Positions 24,941 to 34,085 of a stretch of DNA of 64,000 bases are shown in pieces. Origin of the DNA: Pontiellaceae bacterium B1224 (lineage in GTDB: Bacteria; Verrucomicrobiota; Kiritimatiellia; Kiritimatiellales; Pontiellaceae); NCBI GenBank assembly GCA_029432815.1, contig JAROBA010000028.1, positions 1-64,000 of the forward strand, written 5' to 3'. Each line of letters begins with the position of its first letter. Positions within the stretch are counted from its first letter, which is position 1. The notes under the pieces were generated by a model. That model had not been told where the DNA came from. It did no database searches and was given only the letters and a program-made list of their open reading frames with translations. A program made the translations under genes and the position numbers.

Positions 24941-26278
24941 CTATATTAACTGTCTTTGCTTAATCTGCATGTATTGCGTAATCAGATCGCCGCTTAATTG
25001 TTCATTTTCAAGCAGACCAAACTGAACTCCTTCCGCGCGCAACTGCAACTCGAGTTCGTGTAGTTTACGCCATGAAATATGGCCGCTGAGCCGGTCATAC
25101 AGGTCGGAGGTCGAAACCGCCGGTTCCCCTTCGAAAAGAGGATGAGCCCCTTCGGGTTTGAGCATGTTGACCACAACCAGATGATGGTGGCTCAAAAGCG
25201 AAATGCTTTCCCTGAACCGCTCGGCTTCGGCGGCATCGTCGAGGCTCGTTAAAAAAACCAGCAGCGCGCGTTTGCGCAGGCGGGTGCGAATAAACGAAAC
25301 CAGTTCATTGAAATCCGGCGAGGCCTCTTCGGGGAGCAAGGTATAGAGCGCATTGCGGCAGGTATCAAAATGGGATTTCCCGCGAGCCGCCTTTAAAAAC
25401 AGATTGGGGCGCGCTCCAAATTCAATAAGGCCGAACAGGTCCCCCTGTTTTTCGGCGGCAACGGCCAGCATCAGCGCCGAGGTGATGTAGCGCTCCAGCA
25501 TCGTTACGGTTTCGCCCGACCCCGGTGCATGCACACGGCGGGCACTGAGCCGCGAGGAATCGAGCACCACATAGATTTCCTGCGTACGTTCGATCTGATA
25601 GACCTTCGTGACCGGCTCCTTACGTTTGGCGGTGGTCTTCCAATGAATGTCCTGATAGGTGTCGCCGGGTATGTATTCCCGCAGTTTCTCAAACTCCCTC
25701 CCTTTACTGACCTGACGCCACAGGTGGCCGCCGTTGTCTCCCCGGTTGAGAAAAAGGGCCGCCGCACTTCGCAGCTCGGTTCGCAGATTGGGATACACCC
25801 GAAACTCAGATTCAACCGGCACCTGCCGGCGCATCAGCCAAAGTCCGAGCAGCGATGCTGTTTCAAGACAAACCATCTGAAATGCATACTGCCCGCATTC
25901 GGTTGGTTCAACGGTCCATTGCAATCGATACCAGCAATCTGTTTTCGGGATCTGCATCACGAACTCATCCAGTTCAGCCGTGATGGTTGCGGGCAACGGA
26001 AGGCCGAAGCGGACGTTCTTAAGCGTGCGGTTTGTGCTTTTTATTTTGAGTTCAACATTTCCCGGGACCTGCTTGGAGAGTCGGACAATCCGGGGCGCTT
26101 CAATCTCCACGCCCGCCAGCCGCCAGGCATTTCCAAGGGCATCGGCAGCGGCCACCGTGCATAGAACCGCCAGCACAATGCAACCCAGCACAAAAGCTGT
26201 TGAACTGAATGCCGCCGCCAAGGCAACCGGCATAAAAAGCGCGGCCAGCAGCAATAATCTGTTTGAAGGAACGATCAA
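24941..26278 (-). CDS. DUF58 (von Willebrand A-like) protein
   Basis: A 445-residue protein with two N-terminal hydrophobic helices, a beta-sandwich region, and the DUF58 core near residue 198 (Lys-Gly-Arg-Glu-Phe-Glu-x-Leu-Arg-Glu-Tyr then Gly-Asp-x-x-x-Asp-Ile-His-Trp-Lys). A vWA-like fold follows, with VVLDSS as the start of the metal-ion-dependent adhesion motif. Such proteins are believed to be partners assembled by MoxR AAA ATPases. It starts with TTG overlapping the MoxR stop (TTGA), so expression is coupled. Confidence 0.92.
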   Translation of the reverse strand: MIVPSNRLLLLAALFMPVALAAAFSSTAFVLGCIVLAVLCTVAAADALGNAWRLAGVEIEAPRIVRLSKQVPGNVELKIKSTNRTLKNVRFGLPLPATITAELDEFVMQIPKTDCWYRLQWTVEPTECGQYAFQMVCLETASLLGLWLMRRQVPVESEFRVYPNLRTELRSAAALFLNRGDNGGHLWRQVSKGREFEKLREYIPGDTYQDIHWKTTAKRKEPVTKVYQIERTQEIYVVLDSSRLSARRVHAPGSGETVTMLERYITSALMLAVAAEKQGDLFGLIEFGARPNLFLKAARGKSHFDTCRNALYTLLPEEASPDFNELVSFIRTRLRKRALLVFLTSLDDAAEAERFRESISLLSHHHLVVVNMLKPEGAHPLFEGEPAVSTSDLYDRLSGHISWRKLHELELQLRAEGVQFGLLENEQLSGDLITQYMQIKQRQLI

Positions 26279-27240
26279 CGCGGTACCGGAATTTCCTGTA
26301 GAATGCGTTCAATAACTTCCGAAACCGTCATGCCCTCAATTTCATATTCGGGCTGGAGAATGATACGCAGACAAAGCACGGGGTTCGCCATAATCTTAAT
26401 ATCATCCGGTGTAACAAAATCGCGGCCCTGAATGATCGCATGCGCGCGCGCGGCCAGCATAAGGGCCTGCGTTGCGCGCGGCCCCGCCCCCACCATCGTG
26501 CTGTCGTCAGTACGGGTGGCCCGAATGATTCCCACCACATAATCAATCAATTCATCGCGTACCGTAACATGGAGCAGCACCTCACGCAACGAACCCAGTT
26601 CCTCGGCAGGAATCACCGTTTGAACCGCATCGGCCTCCAGTACTTTTTCGGGCGCATCGTTCCCCAAACTGCGCCGGGCTAATTCAATCTCCTCTTCCGG
26701 CCCCAGACAATCCATGGTGATCTTAAGCATAAAACGGTCTTTCTGGGCTTCAGGCAACGGATAGGTGCCTTCGTATTCAAGCGGGTTCTGCGTTGCAAAT
26801 ACCGTAAAATCTTCGGACAGCGGATGGGTTTCGCAATCAATCGATACGCACCGCTCCTGCATGGCCTGCAGCAGGGCCGACTGCGTTTTTGCCGGAGCGC
26901 GGTTAATTTCATCGGCCAGCAGAAAGGTGGTGAACACCGGCCCCTTCACGAGATTAAACTCGTTGTTTTTCATGTTGAAAATATTCGTGCCCGTAATGTC
27001 AGCCGGCATGAGGTCCGGGGTGAACTGGATACGCCCGAAATCGCAACCCAGCACCTTGGCCAGTGTGCGCACCAAAAGGGTTTTGGCCACACCGGGCACG
27101 CCCTCAATCAAGGCATGGTTCCGTGTAATAATGGCAATCATTGCCTTGTCGATTACCGCATCCTGGCCGATTACCACTTTGGCGATTTCCCGTTTGGCCT
27201 TCGTCAGGGTTTCCTGGAACTGTTCAATTGTATATGCCAT
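26275..27240 (-). CDS. MoxR family AAA ATPase
   Basis: A 321-residue AAA+ ATPase. Walker A is GVPGVAKT near residue 42, Walker B is LLADEINRAPAKTQSALLQ near 108, sensor 1 is ATQNP near 150, and a C-terminal helical lid contains GAGPRATQALMLAARA. The family acts as a chaperone-like activator for vWA/DUF58 partners, and the partner gene follows directly with an overlap. It starts at ATG 27240 just after the stop of the DUF4350 gene, with GAAAGGAAA upstream. This is the best-conserved member of the 12-gene operon. Confidence 0.95.
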   Translation of the reverse strand: MAYTIEQFQETLTKAKREIAKVVIGQDAVIDKAMIAIITRNHALIEGVPGVAKTLLVRTLAKVLGCDFGRIQFTPDLMPADITGTNIFNMKNNEFNLVKGPVFTTFLLADEINRAPAKTQSALLQAMQERCVSIDCETHPLSEDFTVFATQNPLEYEGTYPLPEAQKDRFMLKITMDCLGPEEEIELARRSLGNDAPEKVLEADAVQTVIPAEELGSLREVLLHVTVRDELIDYVVGIIRATRTDDSTMVGAGPRATQALMLAARAHAIIQGRDFVTPDDIKIMANPVLCLRIILQPEYEIEGMTVSEVIERILQEIPVPR

Positions 27241-27242
27241 GG

Positions 27243-28490
27243 TTATTTCCTTTCGTTCACAAATTTCAGCAACTGGTTATAGATGTCGACCGGATGTTTT
27301 TTTTCGTTTCGTTTTTCCAAACGCTGGAACTCCGCGTTCAGCTTTTCGTTTTTCGTTTTCATGGCGGCCATGCGGGCCACGGTTGAGTTCCACTCGCTCA
27401 CCATCGTTTTAATCAGAAGTTTCTGCGGAATATGCCGGACCAGCAGATTGGTAAAGCCCTGCCTGGCATCCACGGACAACCCCACTTCGTTATCACCGGA
27501 GTTGGGGTCGGTATATTTCGGAACAAAGCTGGAGGATCGCTGCCAGATAAAGAGCCCGGCCAATACGAGCAATGCCAGCAGCACACCGGTCAGCCCGTAG
27601 CGGTTGACCAGCATCATAATGCCTTCCTGCGACTCCACCCCAAGATGCAGCTCATCGAACAGAATGGTTTTTCGCGAATCCATCAGCTTCACCAGCAGGG
27701 CTGTTTGCCGATCCTGCACCATGGCTTCGTTGCTGAATAAATAGCTGTCGGCCATCAGCACCACCGATCCCGCGCCCCATTCACGTTCAATGATGACCGG
27801 CTTATCCAAATATTCATAGAGCACATTCCATTCTTCGCCGAGATTATCGAACCAAAGCGCCGAACTCCACGAGACCGGTTCGAGTTCGGGGTTTCCAGAG
27901 GTTGGAAAGGCGATTTCTTCCGGGTCCAATGCCTTCAGTTCTTTTCGGGTGAAGCGTTCGAGGTCAACCTGCCAACGCTCCTGCACGTCACGCCGTTGAC
28001 AATCCGGACAGGTCTTCGGATCGTGCTTTTCACCGTCCTCTTTTGAATCCGCATCGTCGTCTGTTTCAGCATCTTCGGGGGCGGTGGTCTCGTCGCAGAC
28101 TTCTTCCTCTTTTTGGTAGCGGCTGTATGTTGCCGACGCTGGTTTGAAAGCCACCACGGCATGCCCGCCCGATGTAAGAAAAGGATCGAGCACCTCATCC
28201 ATATCGGCGCGTACGGAATAGAAACCACAGCCCAAAAAGAGCACGGTTTTCCCCGCGGTATTTTCATCCTTAAGCGGCTTGAGCAGGCGGTGCGCCGCCA
28301 CGCCGCGATATTTTTCCAGAGATTGGAAAAGAATCTTCGCTCCCTGCGGATCCGAGCGGTAGCTCGAATACGCGGGAAAAATATCGCCCGCCCGAAAACG
28401 CAGTTCGAACAGCTGCAACAACCCCAGCACCAGAATGGCCCCAAGCCCGACCACAGAGAGCACCGCGAAAAGTCTACGCTTCAAATCCAT
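27243..28490 (-). CDS. DUF4350-type membrane protein
   Basis: A 415-residue protein starting at ATG 28490 (GGAAAGG upstream), overlapping the DUF4129 gene by 17 bp. A helix at 7-28 is followed by a DUF4350-type extracytoplasmic domain (Asp-Pro-Gln-Gly-Ala-Lys near 46, then Phe-Leu-Gly-Cys-Gly near 80). An acidic insert rich in Asp and Glu contains a CPDC pair (Thr-Cys-Pro-Asp-Cys near 162). The motif Phe-Asp-Glu-Leu-His-Leu-Gly precedes a second helix near 325, and a coiled, Lys/Glu-rich tail ends the protein. DUF4350 proteins are regular members of MoxR-DUF58-DUF4129 clusters. Function is unknown. Confidence 0.85.
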   Translation of the reverse strand: MDLKRRLFAVLSVVGLGAILVLGLLQLFELRFRAGDIFPAYSSYRSDPQGAKILFQSLEKYRGVAAHRLLKPLKDENTAGKTVLFLGCGFYSVRADMDEVLDPFLTSGGHAVVAFKPASATYSRYQKEEEVCDETTAPEDAETDDDADSKEDGEKHDPKTCPDCQRRDVQERWQVDLERFTRKELKALDPEEIAFPTSGNPELEPVSWSSALWFDNLGEEWNVLYEYLDKPVIIEREWGAGSVVLMADSYLFSNEAMVQDRQTALLVKLMDSRKTILFDELHLGVESQEGIMMLVNRYGLTGVLLALLVLAGLFIWQRSSSFVPKYTDPNSGDNEVGLSVDARQGFTNLLVRHIPQKLLIKTMVSEWNSTVARMAAMKTKNEKLNAEFQRLEKRNEKKHPVDIYNQLLKFVNERK

Positions 28491-30129
28491 GGCGCATCCT
28501 TTCCAAATTGAGTTCGAGTTCCTGGAGATCGCCGATCGTGGCGGAGTGCAGCCCATACCAGGCCCGTTCAAACCGGGTTATGTTGTCTGCGAATACGGGT
28601 ATCACCTCAGGATTGCGCCGGGCACGCCGCTTGAGTTCCCCCTGATAATCCAGATTCGATTTAGAATGAAGTATCGTCAGCGTATCCATTCGCGACAGAT
28701 AGGCCAACCCAGCCAGAAACCAGGCCCGCATCGCCTTGCGCAGATCGCCCTGTGCCGCGAGTTCACGTGCCAGGGCAATCCACTCGTCTTCGGCCAGCAT
28801 CGTGGCAATCACGCGTTCATCGTCGAGATCAACCTTCACGGTGCGCGCCTTGATTTCCTCCAGTTGTGGCGGAGGCTGGCGGCGGGCCAAAAATGCCTTA
28901 ACCAGAAAAATCAGCAAGACAACGGCAAGAATCACCAGCGCAAAAACAGAGAGCCCTTTGAAAAAGGATGGATCGAGTCCGCTACTCTTTTCAGCGCGTG
29001 AATCCTGATCTGAAAAACGATCGCCCAGCCATTCAAAAAACCGCTCAAGCGCCTCGCCGAATTTTTCTAAGCTGCTTTTCAGCCATTGGGCAACCGATTC
29101 AAAAAAGGTTGCGAGGAACCCTTTTTCGCCATCGACTTCGGGAGCATATTCCTGCGGCATTCGCCATGTAAATTCGCGCTCCTGCATCACCCGGTCCACG
29201 GTAATATCTAACTCCTGCACATCAATGGCAGCCGTGGCAGCCGGCTCTTTGGCAGGGGCCGGCAATGTGCCGAATGCCAGCAGAAACACGAGCCCGATCC
29301 GTACCACTCCGGCCGCACGCCGACGGGGCGGAATACGCTTCAGATCGGCCAGCAGATCTTCCCCGGTGGTGATGGATTCGCTCGCATGGAAACGCAGCAC
29401 ATAGGCCGACTTAATAAACGGCTCGACCACCAGATATGTCAGGCCGCAAACCACGGCCATAAAGGTTGAATTTCCAATCCAGTGATAACTGAGTGTAAAT
29501 TCCGATTCGATGCCTCCCAGTGATTTTAACAGCGCGGGAAGTTGCGCCAACACCGATATAATATTGAAAAAAACAAGATAGCCAAAGCCATACAGAATCG
29601 CGATGACATAGTGATTTTGCTTAGGCCAGGGTTTTGACAAGGCTCGTGCTTTTTCGGCGGATTTAACCATGGAGTCGGAAGCGGGATCGACAATGCACAG
29701 GTTTTGAAAATAGGCATAAACCCACCCGAACGGAATCATCACCAGCGCAGCCAACGGAAGGATCAGTAAACCCCATGAAGCTCGGGTCAATTGGAAATAG
29801 GCCCGTCGGAGCAGCTTTGGTAACGAAAGCGGATCGGGCTCCCGCTGCGCGGCCTGATTATACAACAGTCCGCAAAAAACCGATTGCCATACACGCATCC
29901 AAACATAAAGCAGCGTCAGCCCGAACGCCCCCCCCGCACAGCGGGTTGCGGCAAACGGACTGGCCGACATGTCCGCCAGAAAAAAGAGTAATCCCATCAC
30001 GAACGGGATTGCACCGATGTAAAATACGACCAGCGTTGAAAACGGAACCTGACGCAGCAAATGGACGGCACGCTCGACGAGATCGAAACACCCTTCCTCT
30101 TCCGCCATTTTGGTTCGGGCGCGCTTCAT
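28474..30129 (-). CDS. Multi-helix membrane protein with DUF4129 C-terminus
   Basis: A 551-residue protein. About five hydrophobic helices (35-270) are followed by one near 285-300, a periplasmic-type stretch, and a last helix near 410-430. The C-terminal soluble domain of about 110 residues is DUF4129-like (Arg-Lys-Ala-Met-Arg-Ala-Trp-Phe-Leu-Ala-Gly-Leu near 475, ending Phe-Glu-Arg-Ala-Trp-Tyr-Gly). ATG 30129 overlaps the previous stop (ATGA), with AAGGAT upstream. A GTG at 30141 is possible. DUF4129 is a usual companion of MoxR and DUF58. Function is unknown. Confidence 0.85.
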   Translation of the reverse strand: MKRARTKMAEEEGCFDLVERAVHLLRQVPFSTLVVFYIGAIPFVMGLLFFLADMSASPFAATRCAGGAFGLTLLYVWMRVWQSVFCGLLYNQAAQREPDPLSLPKLLRRAYFQLTRASWGLLILPLAALVMIPFGWVYAYFQNLCIVDPASDSMVKSAEKARALSKPWPKQNHYVIAILYGFGYLVFFNIISVLAQLPALLKSLGGIESEFTLSYHWIGNSTFMAVVCGLTYLVVEPFIKSAYVLRFHASESITTGEDLLADLKRIPPRRRAAGVVRIGLVFLLAFGTLPAPAKEPAATAAIDVQELDITVDRVMQEREFTWRMPQEYAPEVDGEKGFLATFFESVAQWLKSSLEKFGEALERFFEWLGDRFSDQDSRAEKSSGLDPSFFKGLSVFALVILAVVLLIFLVKAFLARRQPPPQLEEIKARTVKVDLDDERVIATMLAEDEWIALARELAAQGDLRKAMRAWFLAGLAYLSRMDTLTILHSKSNLDYQGELKRRARRNPEVIPVFADNITRFERAWYGLHSATIGDLQELELNLERMRHGFEA

Positions 30130-30452
30130 AGATCCTTCCACATATCACCGGAATGAAACGAGTCGGGGAACAGCAAGAGCAGCTGGCCTATTGCATAAAA
30201 AAGCATCCAGAGCATCACGAGACTCAGCAGCGCTCTCAGTCCCCCGGCAACGGCTCTGCCAACCCCGCGGAAGGCACCGTCTTTTTTTTCAGTTTCCGGT
30301 TGATCGATTTTCTGAAGACAGGCAGTACAGATTAGCCGACCTTTGTGTTCGGTGATGCATTCCCGGCAGAAGAATTGTTTACAGGTTGGACACCGGGCCG
30401 CTGCCTCGCGATCCGCATGATTCATGCATTTGGTTTGATGCAGCGAGCTCAA
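30126..30452 (-). CDS. Small B-box-like zinc finger membrane protein
   Basis: A 108-residue protein. The N-terminus has a B-box-like zinc finger: Cys9, His12, Cys21, Cys24, Cys29, Cys32, His37 and further Cys43/Cys46 (pattern Cys-x2-His, Cys-x2-Cys, Cys-x2-Cys). A basic, Gly-rich linker leads to one hydrophobic helix near 75-95. It is probably anchored with the finger in the cytoplasm. It overlaps both neighbours by 4 bp (ATGA), so it is an integral part of the operon. B-box-like fingers fused to membrane helices are known in bacteria, but a role with MoxR is not established. Confidence 0.8.
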   Translation of the reverse strand: MSSLHQTKCMNHADREAAARCPTCKQFFCRECITEHKGRLICTACLQKIDQPETEKKDGAFRGVGRAVAGGLRALLSLVMLWMLFYAIGQLLLLFPDSFHSGDMWKDL

Positions 30453-31015
30453 GACAATGCAGCTCCGGGTTCGGAATCGCCTTGGAATACGGGGGGCGGT
30501 TCCGGAACCACGTTTTCAACAAAGGTGCCTTCCCGTTCCATATCATCGAGCGAAAACTCCCCTTGAACCGCCACCAGTTCCGGCTGAATTCGGCTCCAGA
30601 ATTTACGCGCGGCCCTGACACGCTTAATCATCATCAATTGTTCCTTATTAATCCCTGTCTGAATCCAGCACTTGCAGGTCAGTCCCCGCACTAAATGGAC
30701 AAGCCAGAAGATCAATAGAACAATGCCCAGGCCGTTAACGAAAGGCCGCCCATCGCCGGCGTTCATTCCTAGTGCGAAAATGCAAGCTGATATCAGCGGC
30801 AACAGGATAGCCCACACTAAATAATTCGCCGAACGAACCACGATAAAAGCCTGAATGTCGTTGAAGTAAAACCGTTTGTATTCTTCTACACAACCGACCT
30901 CTTTTACCACAAGCAGATGATCGGTCCCTTGCCAGATCTGATGGTGCGCCATTAATGACCCTGCCCGACCGCTTAGTTTGCTGTAGTTCATTGAACCTGC
31001 CGATCTACTGCTCAT
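30449..31015 (-). CDS. Membrane protein of unknown function
   Basis: A 188-residue protein starting at ATG 31015, seven bases after GGGGAG, overlapping the upstream gene by 11 bp. An N-terminal soluble segment of about 60 residues (Tyr-Lys-Arg-Phe-Tyr-Phe-Asn-Asp near 45) is followed by two hydrophobic helices (about 64-84 and 96-115), a Cys-x-Cys, and an acidic C-terminal tail. I do not recognise a family. Tight overlaps with zinc-finger membrane genes on both sides suggest the three work together. Confidence 0.7.
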   Translation of the reverse strand: MSSRSAGSMNYSKLSGRAGSLMAHHQIWQGTDHLLVVKEVGCVEEYKRFYFNDIQAFIVVRSANYLVWAILLPLISACIFALGMNAGDGRPFVNGLGIVLLIFWLVHLVRGLTCKCWIQTGINKEQLMMIKRVRAARKFWSRIQPELVAVQGEFSLDDMEREGTFVENVVPEPPPVFQGDSEPGAALS

Positions 31016-31601
31016 TAACAACTCCCCATACGATAAAGGAAATTAAGATGATCCATCCGGAAATCTGAAGGGAGGAAAAAATGAGAGCAAGCACCATGCG
31101 TCGTCTCATGCCCGGTGCAAATTCCAGTTTCTTCCGCCAATAACGGATGGCCACAAACAGGGCTGCGGGTGCTGTTACAATGGTGACGGGAAAATAGATG
31201 ATCAGTGGAATAACCGTTAATCCAATCGCCAGCTTGTCGTAGCGCATTTGCCGCGGTTTAAGCTGATGCTGGCCGAATTCCTGTTTTCGCCTCAGTTCAA
31301 GACAGGAGGAACAAAGCATCTCTTCCCCGATCGGCAGTGCGCAGAGCCCGCATAAGAACCGGCCGCAATCATCGCAAAGCTGTTCAGCCTTTTTTCCGGC
31401 ATGATAAAAACAGACCGCATCATCCAGTTGCGCCTTCAGTCCTTCGGTCGATTTCACCACCTTGCGGTACAGTGCCGGCAAGGCCTGAACCTGTATCTTG
31501 GATTTGCAGCTCCTGCACTCGATTAAATCCGTTGTCTGATTATAAAATTCAGCATCCAGCGGGTAGGTGCAACTCGGGCATTTGACGTTAAAGCGGTTCA
31601 T
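31005..31601 (-). CDS. Double zinc-ribbon/B-box membrane protein
   Basis: A 198-residue protein with two candidate zinc modules. The first is a ribbon with Cys8-x2-Cys11 and Cys29-x2-Cys32. The second is a B-box-like finger near 64-98 (Cys-x-x-His, Cys-x2-Cys, Cys-x2-Cys, Cys-x2-Cys). Two hydrophobic helices follow (about 122-150 and 168-192). The pattern resembles the 108-residue zinc-finger protein two genes downstream, so the pair may be related by duplication. The gene is 4 bp downstream of the GYF-RDD gene. No function is known. Confidence 0.78.
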   Translation of the reverse strand: MNRFNVKCPSCTYPLDAEFYNQTTDLIECRSCKSKIQVQALPALYRKVVKSTEGLKAQLDDAVCFYHAGKKAEQLCDDCGRFLCGLCALPIGEEMLCSSCLELRRKQEFGQHQLKPRQMRYDKLAIGLTVIPLIIYFPVTIVTAPAALFVAIRYWRKKLEFAPGMRRRMVLALIFSSLQISGWIILISFIVWGVVNEQ

Positions 31602-31605
31602 CGTC

Positions 31606-32355
31606 TTATGTATAGATCACGCGTGTATTGCACATATGATCGTGAAGCGCGCGCTTTTCAGAATCAAATCCAGCCATAATATAGCCGATATACATAATTA
31701 AACCACTGAGCATATACGCAAAGTAGCGTCCAACGGCTCGGCCATACGAAATCGGGGTTCCATCCGACATGACCACTTTAACTCCCACAGCCTTTTTCCC
31801 CAGCGTGGCTCCATATCTTCCATGCATCCAGATCAGGTAGATGGCCGGAATCAACAACATGCTCAAATAGAGCACAATCGCCAATATCACAAAGCCCGGG
31901 CCTTCTGATGCTTTCGTCATAGCAAATTGAAAACCGAAGTTCGCGGGCAGACTAAAGATTGACATAACGAGTCCATCAATGAACACGGCCAGGAAGCGCC
32001 GCCAAAAGCCCGCGTACCTCATGATCGAGGAACTGCTGACCTCCGCATTTTCCTTAATCTGCTGTATAAAATTCGGCTTACAACCTGCGCAGACCGAAAC
32101 CCCTTCAAATTGAATCAGTTGATCGGCATCAAATGTTTTTCCGCACATGGAGCAGGTAGCGCCGGTTGGATTTTCAGCACTCGCCAACGCTGCGGCGGGC
32201 TTTGGGGGCAATGTTCCGTATGGCGTCCAATCCTTCAGCTTTTCATGCCATACCAACGTATCATCATGTATGTCGCCACGTTTCACCAATAGTGGAATAT
32301 CGGCATTTGAAAGCGGCCCTTGCTTTTCCCCATTCTTAATATAATACCACTGCAT
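31606..32355 (-). CDS. GYF_2-zinc ribbon-RDD fusion protein
   Basis: A 249-residue protein starting at ATG 32355 after GGGGGA, first gene of the operon. Domains in order: a GYF_2-like domain at 1-50 (Trp-Tyr-Tyr-Ile...Gly-Pro-Leu-Ser, ending Trp-Thr-Pro-Tyr), then a Cys4 ribbon near 66-92 (CSMC and CAGC). An RDD domain at 108-249 has an Arg-Phe-Leu-Ala-Val-Phe-Ile-Asp first helix and Gly-Lys-Lys-Ala-Val-Gly-Val-Lys-Val. It is a second RDD protein at the opposite end of the same operon. The soluble modules may recruit partners to a membrane channel-like part. That role is inference. Confidence 0.88.
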   Translation of the reverse strand: MQWYYIKNGEKQGPLSNADIPLLVKRGDIHDDTLVWHEKLKDWTPYGTLPPKPAAALASAENPTGATCSMCGKTFDADQLIQFEGVSVCAGCKPNFIQQIKENAEVSSSSIMRYAGFWRRFLAVFIDGLVMSIFSLPANFGFQFAMTKASEGPGFVILAIVLYLSMLLIPAIYLIWMHGRYGATLGKKAVGVKVVMSDGTPISYGRAVGRYFAYMLSGLIMYIGYIMAGFDSEKRALHDHMCNTRVIYT

Positions 32356-32473
32356 TAAAGTCCCCCTGGTTAACGAATTGACATTCCACCCCAAAACACA
32401 TGAACTGTTTTAACATTAGTAGTAAAAAGATTAAGAAAAAGACGAAACATCGTCGAGAAAAGATCGAGAAGAA

Positions 32474-33583
32474 ATGGAAAATCCAGGCATCCCCCAATAC
32501 GCCACCCAAGACATTGAAAGCCTCGGCCGGAAACATGAGGAGCAACCGCACCCGCTGCGTACGTGCTTTGCGCGCGACCGCGACCGCATTTTTCACAGCC
32601 GCTGTTTCCGAAGGTTGGAATATAAAACTCAGGTTTTTGTAAACGGCACGGCCGACCACTACCGCACGCGCCTGACCCACACCATGGAAGTTTCGGCCGC
32701 AGGCCGGACGTTGGCGCGCATCCTGAAAGCCAACGAAGATCTGACCGAATGCATCTGCCTCGCCCACGATCTTGGCCACAGTCCCTTCGGGCACGAAGGT
32801 GAAAAAGTTCTGGATGATCTGATGCAGGAGCACGGCGGGTTCGATCATAATCTCCAGAGCTTGCGAAATGTTGAAGTGGTGGAATCGCCCTATCCGGACT
32901 TCCACGGACTCAACCTCACCTGGGAGGTCCGCGCCGGACTCCTGAAACACGAGGCCCATATTGAAGGCGCTCAGCTGGACGGTCATCCCATCGGCCCGTT
33001 CCAATCATTGGAAGCACAGATTGCCGATATGGCCGACGACATGACCTATCATGCGCACGATGTCGACGACGGGCTGGAAGCCGGAATTGTGACCCTCCAG
33101 CAATTGGAAACCACCGAGTTCTGGCGCGTGGCCGCCGCCGCAACCCGGGAGCGCTACCCCAACCTCTCCGAATACCAGTTTCTGCGCGCCACCATTCGCA
33201 CCATGCTGGAGCTTCAGGTCGTCGATGTGAGCAACCACGCTTTCCAAACCTTGGAAAAATACAACCCGCAATCGGTGCGCGAGGTCATGACGGCACCCGA
33301 ACGAATTGTTGATTTCAGCCCCGAGACCCGCGAAATGCTCAACGAATTTTCCGCCTTCATGTTCAAGAATCTATATTTTCACCACGGCGTAGCCAATGCC
33401 ACGCGGGAATCCGTTGCCATGATGCGGAAACTTTTCCTGCACTACATCGAACATCCCGAAACCATGGGGTGCAAAGCACGCGCACGAATCGCGTCCGAAG
33501 GCCTCTGGCGCACGGTCTGCGACTACGTCGCCGGCTGCACCGACCGCTATGCAATCGAAGAGTTTGAGAAGTACGGGCTGTAA
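32474..33583 (+). CDS. dgt: dGTPase-like deoxynucleoside triphosphate triphosphohydrolase
   Basis: A 369-residue HD-domain enzyme of the Dgt type that splits dNTPs into deoxynucleoside and triphosphate. Key motifs: Phe-Arg-Arg-Leu-Glu-Tyr-Lys-Thr-Gln-Val near 49, the first His of the metal site in RLTHTMEVS near 70, and the HD pair in LAHDLGHSPFGHEGE near 97. The distal Asp is in DMADDMTYHAHDVDD near 186. The length suits the short clade of dGTPase-like proteins. It is divergent from the big minus-strand operon. Exact palindrome copies lie at 32999 and 33242, with imperfect ones at 32606 and 33095. Confidence 0.93.
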   Translation: MENPGIPQYATQDIESLGRKHEEQPHPLRTCFARDRDRIFHSRCFRRLEYKTQVFVNGTADHYRTRLTHTMEVSAAGRTLARILKANEDLTECICLAHDLGHSPFGHEGEKVLDDLMQEHGGFDHNLQSLRNVEVVESPYPDFHGLNLTWEVRAGLLKHEAHIEGAQLDGHPIGPFQSLEAQIADMADDMTYHAHDVDDGLEAGIVTLQQLETTEFWRVAAAATRERYPNLSEYQFLRATIRTMLELQVVDVSNHAFQTLEKYNPQSVREVMTAPERIVDFSPETREMLNEFSAFMFKNLYFHHGVANATRESVAMMRKLFLHYIEHPETMGCKARARIASEGLWRTVCDYVAGCTDRYAIEEFEKYGL

Positions 33584-33597
33584 GCGGAGATTCGTTT

Positions 33598-34005
33598 ATG
33601 ATCGAAACGGTTATAAAGATTCAACCCGGCATCGATATCGCCATGACCATGCTGATCTGGCTGGTGCAGCTGGTCATCTACCCAGCCTATCTGTCCATTG
33701 ATAAAAAACTTTTCCAGGATTGGCACCATCGATACATGCGAACGATTTCCTTTATCGTAATCCCCCTCATTCTGGCGCAGGGTCTATGCATCGGTTTCCA
33801 ATGTCTGGAAAACTTTTCCCTTATGATTTTCCTGCAGGCGGTGATGTTTATCGTCGCCTGGACAACCACCTTCACGCAGTCCGTCCCCTGCCATAAAAAA
33901 CTGCAGGCCAACGGCTGGAACGAAGGCATCATCAAACGGCTGATTCTCACCAACTGGATCCGAACGGTTGCCTGGACGTCGGTGATGCTGCTCGATTGGT
34001 TTTAA
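33598..34005 (+). CDS. Hypothetical four-helix membrane protein
   Basis: A 135-residue integral membrane protein with four predicted helices (about 14-34, 50-70, 75-95 and 115-133). It has a periplasmic or loop motif Pro-Cys-His-Lys-Lys-Leu and a C-terminal Asn-Trp-Ile-Arg-Thr-Val-Ala-Trp. The layout recalls DUF1772-like small membrane proteins, but I cannot confirm that. It begins 14 bp after dgt and is probably co-transcribed with it. A palindrome copy is at 33796, encoding Phe-Gln-Cys-Leu-Glu. Confidence 0.7.
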   Translation: MIETVIKIQPGIDIAMTMLIWLVQLVIYPAYLSIDKKLFQDWHHRYMRTISFIVIPLILAQGLCIGFQCLENFSLMIFLQAVMFIVAWTTTFTQSVPCHKKLQANGWNEGIIKRLILTNWIRTVAWTSVMLLDWF

Positions 34006-34085
34006 CCACAGGGTTCTAACAGAGCATTTCAAACAGAAACGGTGCGGAGCACCGTTCTACTTGAACTGCACCCATTTGACTTCGC

